Below are positions 1-8,021 of a stretch of DNA of 13,275 bases, in pieces. Position numbers and translations under genes: made by a program. The stretch spans positions 1 through 13,275 of the forward strand of contig JANJXE010000098.1 in the NCBI GenBank assembly GCA_024709185.1. The letters are read 5' to 3'. A model generated the notes under the pieces. That model ran no database searches, had not been told where the DNA came from, and was given only the letters and a program-made list of their open reading frames with translations. Position 1 is the first letter of the stretch. Each line of letters begins with the position of its first letter. This DNA comes from Paludibacter sp. (lineage in GTDB: Bacteria > Bacteroidota > Bacteroidia > Bacteroidales > Paludibacteraceae).

Positions 1-959
1 GATGGATCGTAGGCCGGACGCGAGAGCTGTTCCAGAGCCTGCTCACGAGTCATTTGTCCGGTAAGCACCAAACTCGAAAGTTGCACCCGGCGGGTATCGT
101 AACCAAAGCGTTCGGGCAACCAGTACCCTTCAAAAAATTTAGTAAAACGCGATTCAAAATGCTTTTGCGGATAGGCTTTCCAATTGTATTCCTGTTCAAG
201 CGTGCGAACGGCATCTTCTTTAATATAAGGCATGGAATTCAGAGGTTTAACCACGTGCACACCTTTGAAATACTTCAGGTAGATTTTGTGGCGAAAAACC
301 GAGCTAAACGGATAGGTAGGCATTGGATGATTCCCGAATTTTTTAAGAATATCCTTAATAAGTCGCATATCGGTAGCATAGTAAAACCATTCCATCGGGT
401 ACTGCACACATTCGGTCGAGAAATTACCACCATTGAGGATGTAGTTAATTTTATGCTTTTCAGCGAAATAATACATTGTACCAAAGAAAGCGTGATCCTG
501 CGGCATGTCAAGGTGAGGCATTCCCGACTTGAACAGTGCAAGCTGAAAATTCTTCATTTCTTCCCAGTTTATCACCTCGGTATATAAATCGAGGCCCAGC
601 TTATCGAGCATTACATTGATATTGTGCACTGCCAGCTCCGAATTCCAACCACCATCGACATGAAAAACCAGGGGACGTAATCCGAACTTAGTCACTGCCA
701 GGTGAAGCATATAGGAACTATCGACACCTCCGCTTAAGCCAAGAATACAATCAAACTCCTTTCCTTTACCCGACTTTTTTATCTTTTGCACCAACTTTTT
801 CAGCGACTCTTCTCCCACTTCATCCGTATGCCAGTTGGGTTTCACATTCGTATCGTAATCGTGACAATGGTCACACACGCCGTTTTCATCAAAATGAATA
901 GCCGGATCAGTAGTATCCATTACACAACGCGAACAAACCTGATAGTACTTATTTTCCAT
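1..959 (-). CDS. N-acetyl sugar amidotransferase (WbpG/TIGR03573 type), 3' end cut off by the window
   Basis: An open frame from the ATG at 959 runs without a stop to the window edge, giving 319 residues of a protein whose family is usually somewhat longer (roughly 340-380). Two Cys-X2-Cys pairs (C9/C12 and C29/C32) suggest a small zinc site. They are followed by a PP-loop ATP pyrophosphatase motif, SGGVDSS, at residues 76-82. Further family-like stretches are PQDHAFFGTMYYFAEK and LNGGNFSTE. Family knowledge: these enzymes activate an acetamido group with ATP and use ammonia, normally from HisH/HisF-like partners, to make an acetamidino sugar for O-antigen or capsule. The HisH/HisF partners would be expected just beyond position 1 but cannot be seen. 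The gene is 193 bases downstream of the Wzz gene, behind a likely terminator, and may have its own promoter. Assignment to the amidotransferase family is firm; the exact sugar is not known. Confidence 0.9.
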   Translation of the reverse strand, partial: MENKYYQVCSRCVMDTTDPAIHFDENGVCDHCHDYDTNVKPNWHTDEVGEESLKKLVQKIKKSGKGKEFDCILGLSGGVDSSYMLHLAVTKFGLRPLVFHVDGGWNSELAVHNINVMLDKLGLDLYTEVINWEEMKNFQLALFKSGMPHLDMPQDHAFFGTMYYFAEKHKINYILNGGNFSTECVQYPMEWFYYATDMRLIKDILKKFGNHPMPTYPFSSVFRHKIYLKYFKGVHVVKPLNSMPYIKEDAVRTLEQEYNWKAYPQKHFESRFTKFFEGYWLPERFGYDTRRVQLSSLVLTGQMTREQALEQLSRPAYDP

Positions 960-974
960 CCTTCAAAATTTTTA

Positions 975-982
975 CAAAAATA
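975..982 (-). promoter_or_regulatory. Possible Bacteroidetes -7 box (TATTTTTG) before the amidotransferase gene
   Basis: Read on the minus strand this is TATTTTTG, a perfect match to the Bacteroidetes -7 consensus TAnnTTTG, ending 15 bases before the ATG at 959. No convincing TTTG -33 element is present at the usual spacing, and the leader would be only about 10 bases. The region is very A/T-rich, so a chance match is quite possible. Its position just after a likely terminator is the main argument in its favour. Confidence 0.3.
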
Positions 983-1009
983 ATCAATCGGTCACTAAAT
1001 CTCATAAAT

Positions 1010-1040
1010 TTCTAATAAAATAATTCGCCGCTCCGGCAAA
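1010..1040 (-). terminator. Likely intrinsic terminator after the Wzz gene
   Basis: On the minus strand a 7-bp stem (TTTGCCG, loop GAG, CGGCGAA, with one G-T pair) at 1040-1024 is followed by TTATTTTATT at 1023-1014. The GC-rich core and T-rich tail lie in the direction of transcription. On the plus strand the hairpin has no T tail, so it should act only on minus-strand transcripts. It sits 113 bases after the Wzz stop codon and would separate the export pair from the amidotransferase gene, fully or partly. The stem is short and the tail is interrupted by A, so efficiency is uncertain. Confidence 0.5.
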
Positions 1041-1152
1041 TAAGATATGCCAGACTGAACAGTATACAAAGCTGTGAGGTCGACGGCACACCAAAAACAC
1101 CAGAACTTATTTACCTTTGTTTTCCTGCCTGGTACATTATTAACGAGAATAT

Positions 1153-2241
1153 TCAGAAAACAGACACTGACTTCGAAGATTGCTTAAGCATCATCAAAGT
1201 CAAATATCCAACAATGAGCAGTCCTCCCAGAATGCCACCCAGTGCGACCCCTTTTATTTTACCCAACTTTTCCTTTTTCAACGGATACCGGGGCGAGTCT
1301 ATTATCTGAACTAACGGGGTTTCCCGTGCTAAATCGAGCTTAAGCGTTTCCAGATTTTTGAGTACCTCACCATACACAGCGGCATACATTTGTGCATCGT
1401 TTTCGTATTTCATCCTTGGCACACCGGCCATTTGATTAGCCATATTGATATTCACCAGCGACATACCGGCTGCGCGCTGCATGGCTGTTTCATACAAATT
1501 ACGGATGGAATCGGCAGTATGTTGCATTACCTCCACATTGGTACGACTTTGCGATGTGCGGGTATCCTTATAAAACTCATAGGTACTAGCCATCAGCTTT
1601 TCCACAAAGAGCTTTGAAAACTGTTCGTTCTGACTTTTAAAATCAACGGTTACAATGCTGATTTTTTTATCCCTGCGGGCCACTTTTAGTAAGCGGGAAT
1701 TTACAAATCGAAAATAAACCTCGTGAAGAACGCTATCCTGAACCCGCGTGAAACTATTCCTGTCCTGCCCTATTGGAAACGAAAGAGAGTTTATTTCAGC
1801 CTTCTTACTTTTCCGCCAGTCTTTTTCCATCTTCATAAAACGGGCATAAGCGCCTATCATGGTCATCGAATCACCTTCAAAAACGATGGGGGATAAAAGC
1901 GTGCTTTCAATGGCATTGCGCGATTGTAAAATCTGGAGCAGATTATCGCCGCTAAAGGCACTTCCACCACCTCCAAACAAGCCTCCGAATCCGAAGCTCG
2001 ATGCGATGGAAGCCAGACCACCACCACTACTTCCTTTATCCAGAAGGGCAAAGGAAAGATGGGCAGTATACTTAGGTTTCACCAAAAAAGATGCAACCAG
2101 TCCAAGGGCACCGCCGCTAAGCCCTACTATCACAATAATCATCCATTTTGAAAGCATCACTTTCCACCAACTTTGGAAAAAAGCAATTATATCTGATAAA
2201 GAAAGCCCCTGATATTTTTGTTTTGATATTTGCTGTTCCAT
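1153..2241 (-). CDS. Wzz-type polysaccharide chain-length/co-polymerase protein
   Basis: This 362-residue inner-membrane protein has the classic two-helix layout. A first membrane segment spans about residues 33-54, a long periplasmic part contains basic and helical stretches (about 170-300), a Pro-containing stretch (SPRYPLKKEK) follows, and a second glycine-rich membrane segment spans about residues 331-352. Proteins of this kind regulate chain length of capsule or O-antigen and work with the outer-membrane exporter. There is no cytoplasmic tyrosine-kinase (Walker/BY-kinase) domain after the second helix, only a 10-residue tail, so it is a kinase-less Wzz. An unusually glycine/serine-rich stretch occupies residues 69-100, next to the first helix. 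The start codon is 8 bases after the stop of the SLBB export gene, which implies one transcript and a shared job. Confidence 0.88.
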   Translation of the reverse strand: MEQQISKQKYQGLSLSDIIAFFQSWWKVMLSKWMIIVIVGLSGGALGLVASFLVKPKYTAHLSFALLDKGSSGGGLASIASSFGFGGLFGGGGSAFSGDNLLQILQSRNAIESTLLSPIVFEGDSMTMIGAYARFMKMEKDWRKSKKAEINSLSFPIGQDRNSFTRVQDSVLHEVYFRFVNSRLLKVARRDKKISIVTVDFKSQNEQFSKLFVEKLMASTYEFYKDTRTSQSRTNVEVMQHTADSIRNLYETAMQRAAGMSLVNINMANQMAGVPRMKYENDAQMYAAVYGEVLKNLETLKLDLARETPLVQIIDSPRYPLKKEKLGKIKGVALGGILGGLLIVGYLTLMMLKQSSKSVSVF

Positions 2242-2249
2242 AGTCAGAA

Positions 2250-4646
2250 TTAATTACGCAAAATTGAATATACCAGTGCCATCACCGAGGTAATCGACGA
2301 ACTAATAGATACTAGCTCACCGGCACTAATCCTTGCCGAAAGATCGAGGGTTTTCTTAGGCACTACGATAATTGAACCGGCAACCACTTTAGGGTAGATT
2401 TTAATACCCAGAAAACTACGAGTACCGATTACCTTACCATTCGGATGCAGTACAAAACAATTTTTCTTCAATGCATTATCAGAAAAACCACCCGAAGAAG
2501 TAATAAAGTCGTTAAACCCATTTTGCTGCGAAAACACTACGTACGATGGATACATCACCTCTCCGATCACCTTCACCGTTTGCAGCTTTTTTGGTATCAC
2601 CAGTACATCCCCGTCTTCAATCAGGATATTCTGATAGGTGGAAGGATCTTTCATAATTTGCTTCAGACTGAGTGATACAATCCCCTCAGCATACAACAGT
2701 GCTTCAATCTCTTTGTAACTACCCATAGTGGTAAGTGTATCGATAGCTGTCAACTCATCCAGATTTCTGACCTGCATTTTTTCAAGCATTTGTGCGTCGA
2801 TATTGGAGGAATTCGAACTTTGCAGAATTTTCTTCAGGTTACGGCTCAATATCGTGCTCATGGAAGTTTGGTTCGATTTAATGCGTTCGCTACGAATAAG
2901 ATAGGCACCGTCTATATAGGCATATTGGGTAAATCCACCTGTCTGTTTTAACAAATCGGACACCCGTACCGTTTTGGTTTCCAGGTTGTAATAACCCGGA
3001 TTTTTCACTTCTCCCTGAATGGAGGCAATACGAATTGGCTCTACACCTTCGATGGGTCGAACAATTACAAGGTCACCGTTTTCCAGCACCATATCACCCT
3101 CTCCTTCCATGATATTCAGATCTTTATCGAGGGTAAAACTTATATTATACGACTTTTTCACCCCGCCTTCCATCAATGCCGGATCTTTAATAATGCGGAT
3201 TAACTGGATATTCCGGACCGATGCATTTTCGGTAAAACCTTTGGATAGATAAATCAGGTCTTTGACCATCATTTTTTTATTCAGGTGAAAATCACCCGGC
3301 TCCACCACTTCACCAGCAATGCGTACCATGTGTTTTTCCATGAATTTCGATACCGAATCAACGCGTAGGGAGTCGTTGCGGTGAAGTCGGATATCGGCAT
3401 GTTCACCACTGATTACCTTACCCAGGTTGAAACTAATGAGTTCCGAAATCTGATTGCGTCGGGGACGGACAATCTGGGCCATATTTACAAATGCCTCGTC
3501 GCTGACTCCTCCGGCTTTCTCTAACAGCGATTTTACAGTTGCTTCATCGTCGATCGAATAGGCTCCGGGACGACGAACAGCACCCGTCAGAAACACCACA
3601 TTATCGTAATACTTCTTTACCGGGGCAATATACACCGAGTCACCCGGCTTAATTAAGGTTGACGAAAGCAGACTGGCAGGGATATCCAACACTTTGCGAA
3701 CGTTGCCTTCGAAGCGATAGACATTTACAATCGAACGATTGGCATCTTCCCGGAAACCTCCTCCATATCCAATGATATCCCCGAGCGATTCACCAGGCTT
3801 CGATTCATAAATGGCGCGCCGTTTAATGGCACCATCGATGATAATTTTTGAATTGTTGGGAGCGATAAGCAGTACATCATTATCCTGAAGTACCACATTG
3901 TTCTTCAGGTTACCCTGCATTAAAAACTCATAAAAATCGAGCGTGGCAATAATCTGGTTGTTTCGAATCACACGTATATCTCGCATGGAGCCAATATCAC
4001 CGGGTCCGCCGCTTACCACCAGCGCATTAAAGGCAGTAGCCAGAGACGGAAGCGAATAGGTGCCGGGAAAAGCAGCTTCACCTGCCACATTCACACGAAT
4101 GGATCTGATATTTCCAATGGCCAGGTCCACTTTTGTCTGGCCAGTACCGATACCACTATAATACTTCGACAATTCGTTTTTCAGGGCACGAACAGCCCGA
4201 TCCACAGTCAATCCGCCTACCTGAATAAGCCCTGCATTGGGAATCCTGACCTTGCCTTCGGGAGTAACCTTCACCTTGAAATTCACATCATGCAGTCCCG
4301 AAATATCAATCAGCAGTTCATCGCCCCCACCAATGATGTAATTCATCGGAGTAGGCAAATTAATATTAGGTTCAAACGACATTTTGGATTTGCGGAACAT
4401 GCGGGTACCAAAAACACGGAGTACCGTATCTTTTTCGAATTCCTCCAATTCTGCATACATTGCCGAATCGGGCATAAACGACCGTTCCGACGTTTGAATG
4501 TCCGACATGTTCAACTGCGAATTCACATTCATGCCGCCCGCCAGTTTTTTATACTGGGCAATTTGCTGCGGGGTGAGTTTCGATAAATCCTGGGCAGACA
4601 CGCAAAGAACCGAGAAAACGACTAAAAAAAGCGTAAGTATTCTCAT
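2250..4646 (-). CDS. Wza-like outer-membrane polysaccharide export protein with repeated SLBB domains
   Basis: This 798-residue protein starts with a Sec signal peptide (about residues 1-18, cleavage after VSA). A polysaccharide export (Poly_export/Wza N-terminal) domain lies at about residues 102-180. It is followed by a series of SLBB domains recognisable by the repeated pattern G-x-V/A-x2-P-G near residues 188, 271, 355, 444, 544 and 694. That makes about six, more than in E. coli Wza (around 380 residues) but usual for Bacteroidetes exporters. The C-terminal 25 residues are hydrophobic and could be membrane-associated. There is no lipobox cysteine at the expected place. Its role is to form the channel that takes capsule or exopolysaccharide across the periplasm and outer membrane. 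The Wzz gene follows 8 bases later; a promoter-like box lies about 110 bases upstream. Confidence 0.92.
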   Translation of the reverse strand: MRILTLFLVVFSVLCVSAQDLSKLTPQQIAQYKKLAGGMNVNSQLNMSDIQTSERSFMPDSAMYAELEEFEKDTVLRVFGTRMFRKSKMSFEPNINLPTPMNYIIGGGDELLIDISGLHDVNFKVKVTPEGKVRIPNAGLIQVGGLTVDRAVRALKNELSKYYSGIGTGQTKVDLAIGNIRSIRVNVAGEAAFPGTYSLPSLATAFNALVVSGGPGDIGSMRDIRVIRNNQIIATLDFYEFLMQGNLKNNVVLQDNDVLLIAPNNSKIIIDGAIKRRAIYESKPGESLGDIIGYGGGFREDANRSIVNVYRFEGNVRKVLDIPASLLSSTLIKPGDSVYIAPVKKYYDNVVFLTGAVRRPGAYSIDDEATVKSLLEKAGGVSDEAFVNMAQIVRPRRNQISELISFNLGKVISGEHADIRLHRNDSLRVDSVSKFMEKHMVRIAGEVVEPGDFHLNKKMMVKDLIYLSKGFTENASVRNIQLIRIIKDPALMEGGVKKSYNISFTLDKDLNIMEGEGDMVLENGDLVIVRPIEGVEPIRIASIQGEVKNPGYYNLETKTVRVSDLLKQTGGFTQYAYIDGAYLIRSERIKSNQTSMSTILSRNLKKILQSSNSSNIDAQMLEKMQVRNLDELTAIDTLTTMGSYKEIEALLYAEGIVSLSLKQIMKDPSTYQNILIEDGDVLVIPKKLQTVKVIGEVMYPSYVVFSQQNGFNDFITSSGGFSDNALKKNCFVLHPNGKVIGTRSFLGIKIYPKVVAGSIIVVPKKTLDLSARISAGELVSISSSITSVMALVYSILRN

Positions 4647-4755
4647 ATATCAACAACTAAATTTAACAATTTCACGTAAAACTGCATTTACATTGTTGAA
4701 TAACGCTAATTTTATAATTTTAGTATCCTACGTCAGCAAGTAAACCCAGCGTCTG

Positions 4756-4763
4756 CAAAGATA
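4756..4763 (-). promoter_or_regulatory. Promoter -7 box (TATCTTTG) for the export operon
   Basis: Read on the minus strand this is TATCTTTG, a perfect TAnnTTTG Bacteroidetes -7 element, located in the 143-base gap between the PHP gene and the SLBB export gene. Transcription would begin near position 4749, leaving an A/T-rich leader of about 100 bases before the ATG at 4646. The -33 region has no clear TTTG, so the match rests on the -7 box and on its position in a gap between two functional modules. No strong terminator hairpin for the upstream genes is visible in the same gap, so some read-through is possible. Confidence 0.55.
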
Positions 4764-4789
4764 ACACTTTTTATGGTTACCTTCCTTTT

Positions 4790-6433
4790 TCAGGGTTTAT
4801 TTACCCAGATTGCAGAGCTGAATGCCCAGTTGTTGTCGCGCTGACGAACACGCACGTAATAGTAATCAGTCTCCTTTTCAGCTTCAGTATCGGTAATGGT
4901 GTATTCAATGCTATACATTTCGGGTGTGGCGGCACGGTGAAACTGCACCGCTTCGCTCAACCAGCCATTCATAAAATTGGCACGGGTTCCTGCCAGCAAG
5001 TCTTTCATGGTATAACTAAATCGTTTCCCGTTGAAATCAGCAGAAAGAAGTGCTGCACGGGGCATGGTCACATCCAGAATTACAGCTTGTGTGGCCGGAG
5101 TCAGAGTATTGTCGTTTTTGGTGGTATACATTTCCAGGTCAACGCGTTGTGCAGTCCTTCCTTTAATCCTGTTAACCAGCGTTTTGTGCTTATGTTCCTT
5201 GTTTTCCTGAGGTGCTGTGAAGGCTGCTCCCCGGAAACAGGGTGTAACACTGTGAATTTCTCCCTCCGAAAGCGACAATTGTCCCAACCATCGCACCGGT
5301 TCTTTCGAGCGATTCCATCCAAACTCCACTTTCACTTTAGCTCTGATGACATCCCCTTTACTTTCAGGATTCATAAACGGTGCACTGATACGTTCCAAGC
5401 GTTTACCGTTTTTTATAATATCCACAAAATCAATGAAATTCTGGCCTTCCACTTTCACACTTATTGTTCGTTTTCCGGCTGAGATTTCATCTCCCATTAT
5501 AGCTTCGTTAATACGAAAATCAAGTTTGATTTTATCACCGGTAACGCAATACACATGGCGTTTTTCCATGGCTTCCCAAATGGCATCGCGCGTTTTCGAT
5601 TTCGCCAGAACGGCTATCAACCCATCGCCATAACTTCCCGGGTAACCGGCATGTTGGTCGGTAGAGCCAATTACTCCGAACTTATGACCCTGATTGAGGC
5701 CATGCAGCATGGTACCTTCAAATCGACGCGGGCCCATATCGTGCAGGTTCGGATAGTCTCCCAGGTCTTCCTCGGCCAGACCATGTCGGGAATATATTTC
5801 CACAAATGGTGTTTTTTCAGGAGAAAAAACATCCCAGTCGTAACCGCGGTAACCCTCCTGATACCCCATGTGATGCGGGGTAACAAAGGCTTTTTCGTTT
5901 TTGAGTTTCTCTTTCAGTTCGGGCACCGATCCGGCTTCCACGAGCGGCGCATCGAGACTGTGATTCAGGGCCACATGATCGCCGTGTTGCATGCTGTGCA
6001 TTTCATACCCGATAAAGGTCACAAATTCCCCTTCACGGTTGTATTCTTTGGTCATAGCTACGTATTGTTCCCAACCTCCTTTTCTCAGGCGTTCGAAAGC
6101 GCCTGTATGATAATCGATTACCCATGACAGTCGGGCATCATCGCGACCGGGGATATCGGGCCACATGGCATGCGGAGTAAGCGCTGCAAAGTCGAGCTGT
6201 TCACGGGCCGCTTCGAAGGCATCGCGCATATCACCATGACCGTAGGTGAGGTTATTGTGGTTATGGATATCGCCAAAATAGATGTTCAGTGAGTCATTGT
6301 CAGTTGCCACTTCAGTTTGATGGTCGGCAGAAGCACAAGCTCCAAGGATTAGTATTGTTACCAGTATAACAAGCCTGCCAATGCCTTTCAGGCTATTTAA
6401 GATGAAGGTACGTAATTTAATAATGGTATTCAT
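4790..6433 (-). CDS. Lipoprotein with PHP/DUF3604-like metallohydrolase domain, substrate unknown
   Basis: Starting at the ATG at 6433, the protein has 547 residues. It begins with basic residues, a hydrophobic segment (about 21-31) and a lipobox LGAC, so it should be lipidated at C33. The N-terminal half carries histidine/aspartate motifs of a PHP-type metal-dependent hydrolase: HNH at 57-59, H66, TPH ending at H88, then EMHSMQHGDH, TPHHMG and STDQH (D259, H261). The rest looks beta-rich. It resembles DUF3604-type proteins, whose substrates are not known to me. An upstream in-frame ATG at 6469 would overlap the sulfatase by 17 bases and put 12 extra residues before the signal. The 6433 start is preferred because it gives a clean signal peptide behind an A-rich leader. 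It lies 19 bases after the sulfatase stop, so it probably acts with the glycosaminoglycan enzymes, perhaps as a phosphoesterase or other hydrolase. That role is inference. Confidence 0.75.
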   Translation of the reverse strand: MNTIIKLRTFILNSLKGIGRLVILVTILILGACASADHQTEVATDNDSLNIYFGDIHNHNNLTYGHGDMRDAFEAAREQLDFAALTPHAMWPDIPGRDDARLSWVIDYHTGAFERLRKGGWEQYVAMTKEYNREGEFVTFIGYEMHSMQHGDHVALNHSLDAPLVEAGSVPELKEKLKNEKAFVTPHHMGYQEGYRGYDWDVFSPEKTPFVEIYSRHGLAEEDLGDYPNLHDMGPRRFEGTMLHGLNQGHKFGVIGSTDQHAGYPGSYGDGLIAVLAKSKTRDAIWEAMEKRHVYCVTGDKIKLDFRINEAIMGDEISAGKRTISVKVEGQNFIDFVDIIKNGKRLERISAPFMNPESKGDVIRAKVKVEFGWNRSKEPVRWLGQLSLSEGEIHSVTPCFRGAAFTAPQENKEHKHKTLVNRIKGRTAQRVDLEMYTTKNDNTLTPATQAVILDVTMPRAALLSADFNGKRFSYTMKDLLAGTRANFMNGWLSEAVQFHRAATPEMYSIEYTITDTEAEKETDYYYVRVRQRDNNWAFSSAIWVNKP

Positions 6434-6452
6434 TGAATTTGTTTTTAAAAGT

Positions 6453-8012
6453 TCACATTGAAGTATCATTGTAGGAAGATTGGAGGTTTTTCAACTTAGC
6501 CGTCATTTCCTGTTTTACTGTTGCGTAAGTAGCATCATTCCATACATTATTCATTTCAAACGGATCGCGTTTTAAATCGTACAATTCCCATTCGTTGATA
6601 TCCTCGTAGAAATGAATTAGTTTATACTCTTTGGTACGGATTCCGTAGTGTCGTTTCACACTGTGTTCGGCCGGATATTCGTAGTAATGATAATACACGG
6701 CATCTCTCCAGTTGTTGGGTTCAGTGCCATTTCCGGCAAGTATAGGCACCAGCGATTTTCCCTGAATATCAGAAGGAATTTTCACCCCGGCCAGGTCGAG
6801 AAAAGTAGGAGCGAAATCTACATTCATACACATTGCCGAACTGCTTGAACCCGCTTTAATAAGCTTCGGGTAGCGTACCAGCAGTGGCATCCGATGACAC
6901 TCCTCGTACATAAAGCGCTTATCGAACCAGCCATGTTCGCCCAGGAAAAAACCCTGGTCGGAGGTATACACGATGATGGTATTGTCGAGCTCACCAATTT
7001 CCTCCAGGTAATTCAGCAATCGACCCACATTTTCGTCAACCGCCAGTGTGGTAGCCAGGTAATCGCGCATGTACTGCTGGTATTTCCAGCGCACAAGATC
7101 TTTTCCTTTCAGATTCAGTGTTTTATATTCGTTTATACGGGGTGCATAGGCTTCATTCCATTTTTCTTTTTCCTCCTTCGTCATGCGGTGATACGCCCGA
7201 TAAAAATTATCGTTAATGGACGAATCGTTCATTTCTTCAGGAGTTGCCACCTTGAGATCCCACCTCAGCTTTAGTGTTTCGGAGATACTCATATCCTGCT
7301 CGTAAGCAGCCCGGGAACGGGTCGAATAATCGTCGATCAGATTAGCAGGCTCGCGGAATATCACATCGTTAAATTTTCCCAGGTGACGAGGTGCCGGCAT
7401 CCAATTGCGATGCGGGGCTTTCTGGTGATACATCACGCAAAAAGGTTTCGATTTATCGCGCTTTTCGAGGAAAGCAATGGTTTTATCGGTCACCACATCG
7501 GTCACATAACCCGGTTCGACGATGGTCTTACCGTTTTCGCGAAACTCAGGTTGGTAATAATGTCCCTGCTCGTGATCACCTGAAAGGATGCTCCAGAAAT
7601 CGAAGCCCTGCGGATCGGAAATCAGGTGCCATTTGCCAATGATGGCCGTTTGATAGCCAGCCTTTTGCAGCAGTTTGGGAAAAGTCTGCTGATCTCCGTC
7701 GAATACCGACCTGTTGTCTTTATAGCCATTGGCATGACTGAATTTTCCGGTGAGAATAGCCGCGCGTGAAGGACCCGACAACGCATTGGTAACATAACAA
7801 TTATCAAAGCGCATTCCTTCGTTCGCAATACGGTCGAGGTTGGGCGTTTGAATCAGGGTTCCGCCATAACAGGTCATTGCCTGTGTGGTATGATCGTCGG
7901 TCATCATAAAAATGATGTTCGGCTGTTTTCGATGCTGTTGTTCACTGCACGAAGCAGCACCGGTCACCGTTGCAGTAAGAAGAACAAAGCTGGTAAGATG
8001 AGTCGTTTTCAT
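6453..8012 (-). CDS. Serine-type S1 sulfatase, probably N-acetylglucosamine-6-O-sulfatase acting on heparan sulfate
   Basis: This 519-residue protein has a signal peptide with a likely lipobox (AASC, C22), so it is probably a lipoprotein. The sulfatase signature is SGPSR at residues 79-83. S79 replaces the more common cysteine and would be converted to formylglycine by an anSME-type radical SAM maturase. Metal and active-site residues are visible as D39-D40 (TDDH), GKWH (K127, H129), H201 in KAPHRNW, and D352-Q353 in SDQGFFLGEHGW. From memory, the sequence is very close to Bacteroides thetaiotaomicron BT4656 (family S1_11, GlcNAc-6-sulfatase), including the KAPHRNWMPAPRHLG and YYHYYEYPAEHSVKRHYG stretches. 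That enzyme removes 6-O-sulfate from glucosamine in heparin/heparan oligosaccharides. Its start lies 9 bases after the PL8 stop, and a PL12 heparan lyase lies in the same cluster, which supports the substrate call. Confidence 0.92.
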   Translation of the reverse strand: MKTTHLTSFVLLTATVTGAASCSEQQHRKQPNIIFMMTDDHTTQAMTCYGGTLIQTPNLDRIANEGMRFDNCYVTNALSGPSRAAILTGKFSHANGYKDNRSVFDGDQQTFPKLLQKAGYQTAIIGKWHLISDPQGFDFWSILSGDHEQGHYYQPEFRENGKTIVEPGYVTDVVTDKTIAFLEKRDKSKPFCVMYHQKAPHRNWMPAPRHLGKFNDVIFREPANLIDDYSTRSRAAYEQDMSISETLKLRWDLKVATPEEMNDSSINDNFYRAYHRMTKEEKEKWNEAYAPRINEYKTLNLKGKDLVRWKYQQYMRDYLATTLAVDENVGRLLNYLEEIGELDNTIIVYTSDQGFFLGEHGWFDKRFMYEECHRMPLLVRYPKLIKAGSSSSAMCMNVDFAPTFLDLAGVKIPSDIQGKSLVPILAGNGTEPNNWRDAVYYHYYEYPAEHSVKRHYGIRTKEYKLIHFYEDINEWELYDLKRDPFEMNNVWNDATYATVKQEMTAKLKNLQSSYNDTSM

Positions 8013-8021
8013 TCTTTAGTA

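Noticed and set aside
54..587. A 177-residue plus-strand open frame at the left edge
   Set aside because: The opposite strand encodes the PP-loop amidotransferase with intact motifs, so this is a shadow.
1112..1119. TACCTTTG on the plus strand, a perfect TAnnTTTG box
   Set aside because: There is no -33 element and no plus-strand gene after it; transcription would run antisense into the Wzz gene. Such a six-base match is expected a few times by chance in 13 kb.
4937..5482. A 181-residue plus-strand open frame within the PHP gene
   Set aside because: It is antisense to the C-terminal half of the PHP protein and shows no family features.
5555..6127. A 190-residue plus-strand open frame inside the PHP gene
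   Set aside because: It lies fully antisense to a gene with clear motifs, has no recognisable domain, and its composition looks like a reversed coding shadow.
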